From assembly GCA_009827225.1 (NCBI GenBank), contig WUAI01000016.1:1-64000 (forward strand): DNA of 64,000 bases, written 5' to 3'. The translations under genes and the position numbers were made by a program. The notes beneath the pieces are model-generated. The model had not been told where the DNA came from. It searched no databases and saw nothing but the letters and a program-made list of their open reading frames with translations. Numbering within the stretch: the stretch's first letter is position 1; every line of letters begins with the position of its first letter. Below, one piece after another: positions 32,793-41,783 of the stretch. This stretch comes from Flavobacteriaceae bacterium (GTDB lineage: Bacteria > Bacteroidota > Bacteroidia > Flavobacteriales > Flavobacteriaceae).

Positions 32793-34654
32793 GATTCCAT
32801 TTTAGCGGATAACTCAAACCAACGTTCGGTTTTTTCGTCAATAGTGTTAACAATTTCCTGTAATCGTTTGGATTGTTTGTTGATTTCTTCCCCGTCCCAG
32901 TTTTCAGTGGCAAATTGATTTTGCAGTATTTCTTTGTCAGCTTCCAGCTTACCGATTTCTTTTTCCAGCTTCTGATATTCCTTCTGTTCGTTATAGCTAA
33001 GTTTTACCTTGGAATCGGTTGATTTCCAATTCTTTTTCGGTTTTTCTTCTGCTTTAGGGCTGTCTGATTTCGGTTTACTTTGATCATAGGTTCTGAAATC
33101 GGAATAGTTTCCGGGGAAGTCTTCAATCCTACCATTTCCGCGGAAAACGAACAAATGATCTACGATTTTATCCATGAAGTAACGATCGTGAGAAACCACG
33201 ATAAGGCAACCCGGGAAATCAAGTAAGAAATTCTCAAGGACGTTTAAGGTAACGATGTCAAGGTCGTTGGTAGGTTCGTCGAGGATGAGAAAGTTCGGAT
33301 TTTGGATGAGTACCGTACATAAATAAAGCCTCTTTTTCTCACCTCCACTTAGTTTCTCCACAAAATCGTATTGTTTTTTTCTATCAAAAAGAAAGCGTTC
33401 AAGCAATTGTTGTGCTGAAATCTGCCTGCCTTTCTTTAAGGGAATGTAATCTCCGAATTCCCGAACCACGTCGATTACCTTTTGACCCGGCTTTTCCTGT
33501 ATTCCTTTTTGAGTGTAATAGCCGAATTTAACTGTTTCTCCGATCACCACTTTGCCGGTATCGGGCTGGAGACGATTGGTGAGAATATTCAAAAATGAAG
33601 TTTTACCCGATCCGTTCTTTCCGATGATCCCCAATCGCTCCCCTCGTAAAAAGTTATAACTGAATTTCTCAAACAATAAATGATCTCCAAAAGACTTAGA
33701 AATAGAATGAAGCTCTACGACTTTCGTACCCAGCCGTTCCATATTGAGTTCCAGTTGCACTTCGTTTTCCTGCCGTCTCTGGTGTGCCCGAGCTTTGATC
33801 TCATGGAAATCGTCTATTCTGGACTTGCTTTTAGTGGTACGTGCCTTAGGTTGCCTTCGCATCCAGTCCAATTCCTTTTTAAAGAGTTGTTTGGCTTTAG
33901 AAGTTTCCGTCTCGAAAGTATCAATTCTGGCTTGTCTTTTTTCGAGGTAATAACTGTAATTGCCCTTGTACGAATACATTTTTCCTTCGTCCAATTCGAC
34001 AATTTCATTACAAACCCTTTCCAGAAAATATCGATCGTGTGTGACCATGAACAACGTTATATTTTCCTTGGAGAAAAATGACTCCAACCACTCGATCATC
34101 TCGAGATCCAGATGATTGGTTGGTTCATCCATGACGAGCAGATCCGGTTGCGATAATAAGGCAATTGTGAGTGCCAGTCGTTTCTTTTGACCTCCACTCA
34201 AATTAGCTACTTTCTGATCGAGATCCTGCAACTTTAATTTGAAAAGAATTTGCTTGTATTTCGTTTCAAAATCCCATGCATTTGAGGCATCCATGGCATC
34301 GAACGCTTGTTGATATGCTTCTGAATCATCGGGATTCAGCAAAGCCTGTTCATAAGCGGCAATGACATCGAGGGTTGGGTTTTCAGAAGAAAAAATGGCC
34401 TCTTCCACCGATTGGTGCTGAATCAGGTTTGGTTCCTGTGAAAGGAAAGCGGTTTTGAGGTTTTTTCTGAATACCACGGTTCCGTTGTCCGGAGTATCTG
34501 CTCCGGAAAGAATATTGAGCAATGAGGTCTTCCCAGTACCGTTTTTAGCAATAAATCCTATTTTTTGGCCCTGATTTATTCCGAAGGAAATATCCTCGAA
34601 TAAAACACGTTCCCCATAGGATTTCGACACCTTTTCGACCGATAAAAAGTTCAT
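32789..34654 (-). CDS. ABC-F family ATPase, Uup/EttA-like
   Basis: A 621-aa soluble protein with two ABC modules and no membrane helices. Both have a Walker A (GKNGTGKTS in the first, GKNGSGKTS in the second), signatures LSGGQKKRLALT and LSGGEKKRLYL, and Walker B with DEPTN. The inter-domain linker (residues ~230-320) is charged and helical, and a C-terminal coiled coil (~560-621) follows. ABC-F proteins bind the ribosomal E site and relieve stalled translation; the C-terminal coiled coil is Uup-like. The ATG at 34654 is preferred over a longer frame from 34747, because it gives the standard N-terminus MNFLSVEKVSKSYG and the extra 31 residues look non-coding. Confidence 0.91.
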   Translation of the reverse strand: MNFLSVEKVSKSYGERVLFEDISFGINQGQKIGFIAKNGTGKTSLLNILSGADTPDNGTVVFRKNLKTAFLSQEPNLIQHQSVEEAIFSSENPTLDVIAAYEQALLNPDDSEAYQQAFDAMDASNAWDFETKYKQILFKLKLQDLDQKVANLSGGQKKRLALTIALLSQPDLLVMDEPTNHLDLEMIEWLESFFSKENITLFMVTHDRYFLERVCNEIVELDEGKMYSYKGNYSYYLEKRQARIDTFETETSKAKQLFKKELDWMRRQPKARTTKSKSRIDDFHEIKARAHQRRQENEVQLELNMERLGTKVVELHSISKSFGDHLLFEKFSYNFLRGERLGIIGKNGSGKTSFLNILTNRLQPDTGKVVIGETVKFGYYTQKGIQEKPGQKVIDVVREFGDYIPLKKGRQISAQQLLERFLFDRKKQYDFVEKLSGGEKKRLYLCTVLIQNPNFLILDEPTNDLDIVTLNVLENFLLDFPGCLIVVSHDRYFMDKIVDHLFVFRGNGRIEDFPGNYSDFRTYDQSKPKSDSPKAEEKPKKNWKSTDSKVKLSYNEQKEYQKLEKEIGKLEADKEILQNQFATENWDGEEINKQSKRLQEIVNTIDEKTERWFELSAKMES

Positions 34655-34728
34655 TTTGGCAATTTGTTGCAAAGTAAATAGAAAAGGGCGGTAGGCGAAA
34701 TAATATTTTATAATTACTGCGGTTACGC

Positions 34729-34736
34729 TATATTTG
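34729..34736 (+). promoter_or_regulatory. -7 box of the polysaccharide cluster
   Basis: TATATTTG is an exact TAnnTTTG match, 23 bases before the wza-like ATG. About 19 bases upstream lies TTTTA rather than a clean TTG. This is the only clear promoter seen before a run of more than 29 kb of plus-strand genes. Confidence 0.5.
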
Positions 34737-34759
34737 TCGAATATCAACCCAGCCTTACT

Positions 34760-35554
34760 ATGAAATTTAGCAATCTTTTGTATTGTTTTGTTCTTATCAT
34801 TGGTTTATCTTCTTGCATCCCCATTAAAAGAATTACTTACTTACAGGAATCGGAAAATAAACAGGATAGTTTGGTTGCCGTTCGCAAAAAACAGGAGCCT
34901 TACCGATTGCAGATCAACGATCTTCTTAGTATTCGTGTTAAAGCGCTGGACCAGGAAACCGTGGGTATTTTTAACCCGATTGGTGAGTCCAATTTTAATG
35001 CCTCCAGGGAAGAGCGACTGTACTACGATGGATTTGTGGTTGATATCCGAGGAAACATTCGTATGCCCAGCTTGGGAGAAATTCCGGTATTGGGACTTAC
35101 GGTAGAAGAGGTAAGGCAGGATTTGGAGCGCAGACTACTGGAAGATTTCTTCAAGGAAGAGGCCAATATATTTGTCACCGTTAAATTGTCGGGAATCCGA
35201 TATACCATCAATGGGGAAATAGGAAAACCCGGGTCCAATATCATATATCGTGACGAAGCGACCATTATGGAGGCCATCGCGAACAGCGGTGATATATTGA
35301 TCACCGGTGATAAGACCGATGTGATTATCATCAGGCAGTATCCGTTAGGACAAAAAGTGCATCATATTGATCTTACGACCATCGATGCGATGAATTCACC
35401 GTATTATTACGTGCAACCTAACGATCTGATATTGATCAATCCGCTTCCGCAGAAATCAGTTGGGATAGGAACTACCGGAATTCAGTCCTTTACGACTATA
35501 TTAAGTATAGTGACGGCACTCACAACAACCATATTATTATTCATTAGACTGTAG
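34760..35554 (+). CDS. Polysaccharide export lipoprotein, Wza-like
   Basis: A 264-aa outer-membrane exporter component. The signal peptide ends in a lipobox (LSSC, lipidated C19). The polysaccharide-export (PES) domain spans about 45-150 (YRLQINDLLSIRV, then GFVVDIRGNIRMPSLGEIPVLG), and one SLBB domain follows (150-230). A hydrophobic helix sits at the very end (~240-262). E. coli Wza has two or more SLBB domains and is longer (379 aa); the shorter form with a C-terminal helix is common in Bacteroidota. The wzc-like kinase gene follows 3 bases later. Confidence 0.92.
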   Translation: MKFSNLLYCFVLIIGLSSCIPIKRITYLQESENKQDSLVAVRKKQEPYRLQINDLLSIRVKALDQETVGIFNPIGESNFNASREERLYYDGFVVDIRGNIRMPSLGEIPVLGLTVEEVRQDLERRLLEDFFKEEANIFVTVKLSGIRYTINGEIGKPGSNIIYRDEATIMEAIANSGDILITGDKTDVIIIRQYPLGQKVHHIDLTTIDAMNSPYYYVQPNDLILINPLPQKSVGIGTTGIQSFTTILSIVTALTTTILLFIRL

Positions 35555-35557
35555 GGA

Positions 35558-38032
35558 ATGAACGAGGAGTTTGAGTTAAACGACATACAATCCAACTTTG
35601 ATTTCAAAGGATTTGTCATCAAATTGATAAGTCACTGGCCCTTGTTTCTGTTCAGTTTGGCTGTTGCTTTTGGTGTTGCATATTATATCAATGTTCGCAA
35701 GCTTCCTATTTACATGATCGAGAACCTTGTTTCTATCAAGGACGACCAGAATCCTTTTTTTACTACGAATACCAGTTTGACGTTTAATTGGGGAGGAACC
35801 ACCGATAAAGTGAATACCTCTGTGATCACGCTCAAGTCAAGATCTCATAACGAGAAGGTCGTTGAGCGATTACAATATTATATCACTTACCAAAGAGATG
35901 GAAAGTATCAAAAGGTGGATGCCTATAAACGGGCACCTTTTTTCGTGGAAGTGGATACCACCAAACCACAGATTCTTGGACAGGAATTTAAGGTAGTCTT
36001 TAAGGATACGGTTACATTCGATCTAAGCACCTCTTTTCCGGAGGAAGGAAGAAGACGATTACAGATATACGATCAGAGTAAACTTCGCTTCACAAGAAAC
36101 ATTCCGGCGCAAGAGTACAGCCAGGAACTGAAACTTGGTGAAGATGTGGAGCTTTCTTATTTCACCGGAGTCTTAATTCCTAATCCGGACATCGATGTGG
36201 TAATCGGCAGGCCGTATTATTTTTACTTCGGAAATTTTGACGGTGTGGTACGTCGATATCTTCGCATAAATGTACAACCCGAGTCCAATGGTTCCTCGGT
36301 ATTGCGACTGAGCCTAACCGGTCAGAACAAAACGAAAATTGTCGATTATCTCAACACTTCAGTACAAGTTTTGAGCGATGACATGTTGGAACGAAAAAAC
36401 CTCTTTGCCACCAAAACAATTGCGTTTATTGACAGTAGTCTGGCAGAAAAATCTACGGAGCTTGCCAATGTTGAGGATGAACTCAACGAATATAAAGATC
36501 GTAATGCCATTTATGATCTGGACTTTGAAGGAAGGCAGATCAATGACAGGTTAAATTCTCTTGACATGCGAAAAGATGGAGTTGACCGCCAATTGGAGTA
36601 CCTCAATACACTGGAAAATTATTTGATCAATCGTAACGATTATCGGGAAGTACCGGCACCTTCCGTAGCTGGTATTACTGAAAAAAGTATAGGTAATGGT
36701 GTGGCTCAGATAGTGGAAAGAGCCCAGGAGCGAAATAAACTGGCGTATTCGTACAAGGAAGGCGCTCCTGTATTCAAAGATATCGATCGGCAAATCGACG
36801 CGATAAAGAGAGTATTGTTAGAAAATATTAACTCTTCCAAAGGACTCAAGAATAAGGAACTAACAAGGATCCAGAGTGAAATTGGATCCTATGAGGCGCA
36901 GATACGAAAACTTCCTAGAGAACAGCAGGAACTGCTGAAGATTCAACGGAGGTATAATTTGAGTCAGAGTACCTATAACCTGTTCCTATCCAAAAGAAGT
37001 GAAGCAGGTTTGGTGAAAGCAGCTAATGTGAGTGATGTACTCGTCATCGATCCCGCCAAGGATACCGGTGGAGGAAAGGTGGGGCCAAATACACAACTGA
37101 ACTATATTCTCGCTGTACTGTTCGGGCTGTTGATTCCCTTTATCTTCGTATTCGTTCGGTCCATAATCGATACCAGAATTCACACGGTTAAAGACATCGA
37201 AAGATTGTCTAAAATTCCGGTATTGGGTGTAATCGGTAAGAGCAAGATTGATGGTAACCTTGCGGTGATCAATAAACCAAAGTCGGTTATTTCCGAATCC
37301 TTTCGATCGATTCGTTCCAGTTTACAATTCATTTATAAAAAGCAGGGAATCGCAGGAGCAAAAACGGTCTTGGTGACTTCCTCGATAAGTGGAGAAGGTA
37401 AAACTTTCTGTTCCATTAATATTGCCTCCGTATTTGCTTTGAGCGGTAAGAAAACCATTTTGGTGGGGCTGGATTTACGCAAGCCTAAGATATTTGGTGA
37501 CTTCAATATCAACAATGATCTGGGAGTCGTCAATTTCTTGATAAACGACGCCACCCATGAAGAAATAATTCAAAAAACCTCTGTGGATACCCTTGATGTG
37601 ATCACCGCTGGTCCGATTCCTCCAAATCCTTCAGAATTACTTATGAGTGAGCGAATGGAGGATTTGGTCAATTCCTTAAAAGGATCGTACGATTACATAG
37701 TGCTCGATTCCCCGCCGCTTGGACTGGTTTCTGATTCGCTCGAATTGCTCAGATTTTCAGATGCCACGATTTATATGGTACGACAGAATTATACGAAGAA
37801 AGGCATGTTCGGACTTATCAATGAAAAATATAAGACCGGCGAAGTTTCCAACATCAGTTTTGTGTTCAATTTCTTCGAGGGTAGGGCGAAATACGGTTAC
37901 GGATATGGCTATGATTATGGCTACGGATATGGCTACGGATATGGGTATGGTTACGGTCATGGATATCATGAAGAAGACAAGCCAAAAGGACTATGGCAAC
38001 GAATTCGGAATATCTTCAAATTCAGAAAATAA
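35558..38032 (+). CDS. Polysaccharide co-polymerase / tyrosine autokinase, Wzc-like
   Basis: An 824-aa inner-membrane protein. The Wzz domain is bounded by helices at about 27-45 and 512-535, with a long periplasmic coiled-coil region between. The cytoplasmic BY-kinase domain has Walker A GEGKT (612-616), Walker A' ILVGLDLRKP and Walker B IVLD (D717). The tail is extraordinary: residues 779-803 alternate Tyr with Gly, 12 tyrosines in 25 residues, where other BY-kinases carry a looser Tyr cluster for autophosphorylation. It controls chain length and opens the Wza channel. An encoding hexanucleotide repeat could vary in length. Confidence 0.94.
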   Translation: MNEEFELNDIQSNFDFKGFVIKLISHWPLFLFSLAVAFGVAYYINVRKLPIYMIENLVSIKDDQNPFFTTNTSLTFNWGGTTDKVNTSVITLKSRSHNEKVVERLQYYITYQRDGKYQKVDAYKRAPFFVEVDTTKPQILGQEFKVVFKDTVTFDLSTSFPEEGRRRLQIYDQSKLRFTRNIPAQEYSQELKLGEDVELSYFTGVLIPNPDIDVVIGRPYYFYFGNFDGVVRRYLRINVQPESNGSSVLRLSLTGQNKTKIVDYLNTSVQVLSDDMLERKNLFATKTIAFIDSSLAEKSTELANVEDELNEYKDRNAIYDLDFEGRQINDRLNSLDMRKDGVDRQLEYLNTLENYLINRNDYREVPAPSVAGITEKSIGNGVAQIVERAQERNKLAYSYKEGAPVFKDIDRQIDAIKRVLLENINSSKGLKNKELTRIQSEIGSYEAQIRKLPREQQELLKIQRRYNLSQSTYNLFLSKRSEAGLVKAANVSDVLVIDPAKDTGGGKVGPNTQLNYILAVLFGLLIPFIFVFVRSIIDTRIHTVKDIERLSKIPVLGVIGKSKIDGNLAVINKPKSVISESFRSIRSSLQFIYKKQGIAGAKTVLVTSSISGEGKTFCSINIASVFALSGKKTILVGLDLRKPKIFGDFNINNDLGVVNFLINDATHEEIIQKTSVDTLDVITAGPIPPNPSELLMSERMEDLVNSLKGSYDYIVLDSPPLGLVSDSLELLRFSDATIYMVRQNYTKKGMFGLINEKYKTGEVSNISFVFNFFEGRAKYGYGYGYDYGYGYGYGYGYGYGHGYHEEDKPKGLWQRIRNIFKFRK
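37892..37966 (+). repeat. Hexanucleotide-like repeat encoding the Tyr-Gly tail of Wzc
   Basis: Twelve consecutive 6-base units of the pattern TAY-GGN, ended by one more TAT, with single exceptions (GAT for GGN in unit 4, CAT for TAY in unit 12). Codons vary between units (TAC/TAT, GGT/GGA/GGC/GGG), so the array is old rather than a fresh expansion, but near-identical neighbours remain. Confidence 0.85.
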
Positions 38033-38057
38033 AAAATTTAGGATCTCTAAACGCAGG

Positions 38058-38648
38058 ATGCTTACCAGAAAGCAATTAGTCTTAAAGCGAATATTTGACG
38101 TATCAATTTCGATTCTGGCCCTTCTTATTGTGATAATTCCATTAATTTTGTTGCTGATTCTGGCTGGGATTAGCACGGGTCAACGAGGATTGTTCATTCA
38201 AAAGAGAATAGGATATCGAGGCAGGGAATTCAATCTTTATAAAATACGAACCCTAAAAGGTAAAGATCATGAAGATATTCTTCAGATCAAGAAAAGTGAA
38301 ACCTCTTTCGGGAATTGGCTTCGAAAGACCAAATTGGATGAACTACCACAATTGTGGAATGTATTGAATAGCACCATGAGTATGGTAGGTCCCAGGCCTG
38401 ATATTCCAGGATATGCTGATTTGCTCGAAGGAGAGGACAGGATCATACTTTCGGTTAAACCCGGAATCACCGGCCCGGCGACGTTGAAATATAAAAATGA
38501 AGACCAGATTTTACTTCAACAGCCCGACCCCAAAAAATACAATGACGAAGTAATTTGGCCAGATAAAGTAAAGATTAATAAGAAATATGTGGAAGAATGG
38601 AGCCTGGGTAAGGACCTTGGCTATCTTTGGGCTTCCCTAATCAATTAA
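38058..38648 (+). CDS. Initiating sugar phosphate transferase, PglC/WcaJ-type
   Basis: A 196-aa monotopic phosphoglycosyl transferase that moves a sugar-1-phosphate to undecaprenyl phosphate and so starts the repeat unit. One hydrophobic re-entrant helix (about 12-36), the catalytic Asp-Glu pair in RKTKLDELPQLWNVL, and the MVGPRPDIPGY and KPGITGPATLKYK blocks define the family; the length is that of the short PglC group. The ATG at 38058 is preferred, as a longer frame from 37719 runs antiphase through the wzc tail. It needs a UDP-sugar; UDP-GalNAc(A) or UDP-GlcNAc derivatives are made by the next two genes. Confidence 0.92.
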   Translation: MLTRKQLVLKRIFDVSISILALLIVIIPLILLLILAGISTGQRGLFIQKRIGYRGREFNLYKIRTLKGKDHEDILQIKKSETSFGNWLRKTKLDELPQLWNVLNSTMSMVGPRPDIPGYADLLEGEDRIILSVKPGITGPATLKYKNEDQILLQQPDPKKYNDEVIWPDKVKINKKYVEEWSLGKDLGYLWASLIN

Positions 38649-38650
38649 AA

Positions 38651-39934
38651 ATGACTGAAAACCCTACTATTGCGATCATCGGACTTGGATACGTGGGACT
38701 GCCACTGGCAGTAGCTTTTGCCCCTAAATACAAGGTAATCGGATTTGATATCAACGCAGAACGCATTCAAGAGCTCCGAGAGGGAGTGGATGAAACGCTC
38801 GAGGTTACTTCCGAAGAACTGAAGGCCGTATTGAATCATCCAGAATACGGACTTACTGTAACCGACAATCCGTCACAACTGGCCGATGCCACTGTTTTTA
38901 TCGTAACAGTACCCACCCCGACCAATAAGTTCAATCAACCCGTGCTCACCCCTTTGCAAATGGCAAGTGAAACCGTGGGCAAGGTGTTGAAAAAAGGTGA
39001 TGTGGTGATTTATGAGTCTACCGTTTATCCGGGTGTGACAGAAGATATTTGTGTTCCTGTTCTTGAAGAGCATTCGGGATTGACGTTCAACACCGATTTT
39101 TTTGCGGGCTATTCGCCGGAAAGAATTAATCCGGGAGATAAGGAGCACACGGTGACCAAAATATTAAAGGTGACCTCAGGATCTACTCCTGAAATTGCAA
39201 AACAGATCGATGATTTGTATGCTTCCGTAATTACTGCAGGTACTCATTTGGCTCCAAGTATCAAAGTGGCCGAGGCCGCTAAAGTGATCGAGAATTCTCA
39301 ACGTGACATTAACATTGCCTTCGTCAATGAGCTATCGAAAATATTCAGATTACTGGACATAGACACCCAGGCTGTATTGGAAGCGGCGGGCACCAAATGG
39401 AACTTCCTCAAATTTACGCCTGGCCTCGTAGGAGGGCATTGCATAGGGGTTGATCCTTATTATTTAGCACAAAAAGCCATGGAAGAAGGATACAATCCGG
39501 AAATTATTCTGGCCGGAAGACGTATGAATGATGGCATGGGTAACTATGTAGCTCATGAGGTGGTGAAACTTATGATTCGTAAAGACATAAGAATCAAGAA
39601 TGGAAAGGTGCTAATCCTTGGTATTACCTTTAAAGAGAATTGTCCGGATATCAGGAACAGTAAGGTTATTGATGTTATCCAGGAACTGGAAAACTACAAT
39701 TTGGAAGTTGATGTTTATGATCCCTGGGCACAGGCGGAAGAAGTAAAACATGAATTTAATAAAGAATTAATTTCAGATGCCCAGGCTTTGGATAACGACT
39801 ACGATGCGGTGATTTTGGCCGTGGCCCACTCTGCTTTTAAGGATATGGATTTGAGCGATTTGCTTAATGGCACATCCGTGGTATTCGATGTGAAAGCATT
39901 TCTGGATGAAAGTTTAATCGACGGCAGGCTGTAA
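38651..39934 (+). CDS. Nucleotide sugar dehydrogenase, UDP-GlcNAc 6-dehydrogenase-like
   Basis: A 427-aa NAD-dependent enzyme oxidising the C6 hydroxyl of a UDP-HexNAc to the uronate. GLGYVGLP (residues 11-18) binds NAD. FFAGYSPERINPGDKEH and GGHCIGVDPYYL with catalytic C264 are as in TviB/WbpO. The ATG at 38651, two bases after the sugar transferase stop, is used here rather than an in-frame codon 24 bases earlier, inside that gene. It pairs with the following epimerase, as in the Vi antigen and Pseudomonas B-band loci, giving UDP-GalNAcA. Confidence 0.92.
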   Translation: MTENPTIAIIGLGYVGLPLAVAFAPKYKVIGFDINAERIQELREGVDETLEVTSEELKAVLNHPEYGLTVTDNPSQLADATVFIVTVPTPTNKFNQPVLTPLQMASETVGKVLKKGDVVIYESTVYPGVTEDICVPVLEEHSGLTFNTDFFAGYSPERINPGDKEHTVTKILKVTSGSTPEIAKQIDDLYASVITAGTHLAPSIKVAEAAKVIENSQRDINIAFVNELSKIFRLLDIDTQAVLEAAGTKWNFLKFTPGLVGGHCIGVDPYYLAQKAMEEGYNPEIILAGRRMNDGMGNYVAHEVVKLMIRKDIRIKNGKVLILGITFKENCPDIRNSKVIDVIQELENYNLEVDVYDPWAQAEEVKHEFNKELISDAQALDNDYDAVILAVAHSAFKDMDLSDLLNGTSVVFDVKAFLDESLIDGRL

Positions 39935-40911
39935 TGTACGATTCTCTGTATCATACTGAAGATTTATCCAGGTACAGTTTTCTGGTTACCGGGGGTGCCG
40001 GTTTTATTGGTGCCAATCTGGTTGAATATCTTCTGAAACACGGAGCAGGGAAAGTTCGGGTCCTGGACAACCTGGCAACAGGATTTGAAAGAAATTTGAC
40101 TGAATTTATGTCGAACCCGGCTTTTGAGTTCATTCAAGGGGATATTCGCGATCCGGAGGTTTGCAAGACTGCTATGGAAGGCATAGACTATGTCTCACAT
40201 CAGGCTGCTCTTGGCTCCGTTCCAAGATCCATTAACGATCCCATCACTTCTAATGAGGTTAATATCACAGGATTCCTGAATATGTTGGTGGCACACAAAG
40301 AATCGGATTCGGTAAAACGAATGGTCTATGCAGCTTCGAGTTCTACCTATGGTGATAGTACCGAATTACCAAAGCAAGAATCCAAGATCGGTAAGCCATT
40401 ATCTCCCTATGCAGTCACTAAGTTTGTGAACGAATTATATGCCGATGTCTTTGGTAAAACTTACGGAATAGAAACTATCGGACTTCGATACTTTAATGTA
40501 TTCGGTCCGAAACAAAGTCCGGAAGGCGCCTATGCAGCCGTGATTCCGCTTTTCATGCAGGCATTAAAGGATCATACACCACCTACCATTAATGGAGACG
40601 GAGAACAAACACGCGATTTTACTTTTGTGGAGAATGCGGTTCAGGCAAATATGCGAGCGTTCTTTGCCCACGATAAGGCGGTAAACGAAGTGTTCAATGT
40701 GGCCTGCGGTGAAAGGATCGACCTGAATCATCTTTGGAAAAACCTTAAAGAAATTTCGGGCGTCGAATTAGATGCAGTTTATGGTCCTCCAAGGATCGGG
40801 GATGTAAGGGACTCTTTGGCAGAAATTGGAAAGGCAGAAAAACTCATGGACTATGTGCCGGAGTTTTCGGTGACCGACGGACTTAAGATAACCTGGGAAC
40901 AATTTAAATAG
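39934..40911 (+). CDS. UDP-GlcNAc(A) 4-epimerase, WbpP/TviC-like
   Basis: A 325-aa extended SDR. GGAGFIGANL binds NAD, and YAVTK is the catalytic YxxxK. HQAALGSVPRSINDP is characteristic of WbpP/TviC, which epimerise UDP-GlcNAc or UDP-GlcNAcA to the galacto form. The ATG overlaps the dehydrogenase stop by one base. Together the two genes would supply UDP-GalNAcA, giving the polymer a negative charge before any sulfation or sialylation. Confidence 0.88.
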   Translation: MYDSLYHTEDLSRYSFLVTGGAGFIGANLVEYLLKHGAGKVRVLDNLATGFERNLTEFMSNPAFEFIQGDIRDPEVCKTAMEGIDYVSHQAALGSVPRSINDPITSNEVNITGFLNMLVAHKESDSVKRMVYAASSSTYGDSTELPKQESKIGKPLSPYAVTKFVNELYADVFGKTYGIETIGLRYFNVFGPKQSPEGAYAAVIPLFMQALKDHTPPTINGDGEQTRDFTFVENAVQANMRAFFAHDKAVNEVFNVACGERIDLNHLWKNLKEISGVELDAVYGPPRIGDVRDSLAEIGKAEKLMDYVPEFSVTDGLKITWEQFK

Positions 40912-40913
40912 CG

Positions 40914-41783
40914 ATGCAGTTATCAGAAGATAAATGGTTATTTCAGATTTCGGCAAAACGCAAGTTGATCGAACTCAACTTTCGTGAAATTTGGCGCTAT
41001 CGGGACTTATTGATGCTGTTTGTGAAACGTGATATTGTTACCGTTTATAAACAAACGGTTCTGGGACCGTTGTGGTTTTTTATACAGCCGCTTTTTACTT
41101 CCGTAATATTCACTTTGGTGTTCAACAATATTGCATCGATTGAAACGGGTATTATTCCGGCCTTCTTATTCAATTTATCCGGGATTACCGCTTGGAATTA
41201 TTTTAAAGTATGTCTCACGGGTACAGCGAGTACCTTCAGAACCAACAAAGGTATCTTCGGAAAAGTATACTTCCCGAGATTTATCGTTCCCTTTTCAAAG
41301 GTGATCTCCAATCTGGTAAAATTTGGGATCCAATTGTTGATACTTACCGGATTCTATATCTACTATGTTGGATTTAAAGGAGCTGATTTGACGATAAATT
41401 CCTATCTGTTATTAGTTCCGGTATATATTATTTTGATGGCGGTCTATGGGTTAGGCATGGGGATGATAATTTCCACCTTAACCACAAAATACAGGGACCT
41501 GGCGATACTGCTCACTTTTGCCACCCAACTGTTGATGTATGTTTCTGCCGTTCCTTATCCAATCAGCGAGTTTCAAATGAAGCAACCGCAATATTCCTGG
41601 GTCGTGGATTATAACCCTTTAGCTCAAATTATTGAAGGCTTTAGATATGCGATCTTCCATACAGAGAATTTGCAATTCGACTGGACGGGGCTCATGTATA
41701 CTGGGCTGCTGGGAGTAATTTTATTTTTGATTGGATTAATTTTATTTAATCGAACTGAAAAGAGTTTTATAGATACGGTTTAA
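40914..41783 (+). CDS. Polysaccharide ABC transporter permease, Wzm-like
   Basis: A 289-aa ABC-2 permease with six hydrophobic helices. The N-terminal amphipathic stretch (LNFREIWRYRDLLMLFVKRDI) before the first helix is typical of Wzm/KpsM/TagG exporters. It would move a finished undecaprenyl-PP-linked chain through the inner membrane. Its ATPase partner begins on its last base. Confidence 0.93.
   Translation: MQLSEDKWLFQISAKRKLIELNFREIWRYRDLLMLFVKRDIVTVYKQTVLGPLWFFIQPLFTSVIFTLVFNNIASIETGIIPAFLFNLSGITAWNYFKVCLTGTASTFRTNKGIFGKVYFPRFIVPFSKVISNLVKFGIQLLILTGFYIYYVGFKGADLTINSYLLLVPVYIILMAVYGLGMGMIISTLTTKYRDLAILLTFATQLLMYVSAVPYPISEFQMKQPQYSWVVDYNPLAQIIEGFRYAIFHTENLQFDWTGLMYTGLLGVILFLIGLILFNRTEKSFIDTV

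Noticed and set aside
37719-38057. N-terminal extension of the sugar transferase frame into wzc
   Set aside because: The upstream in-frame part is a shifted reading of the Wzc Tyr-Gly tail (Met/Asp/Thr repeats). The family N-terminus begins at the ATG at 38058.
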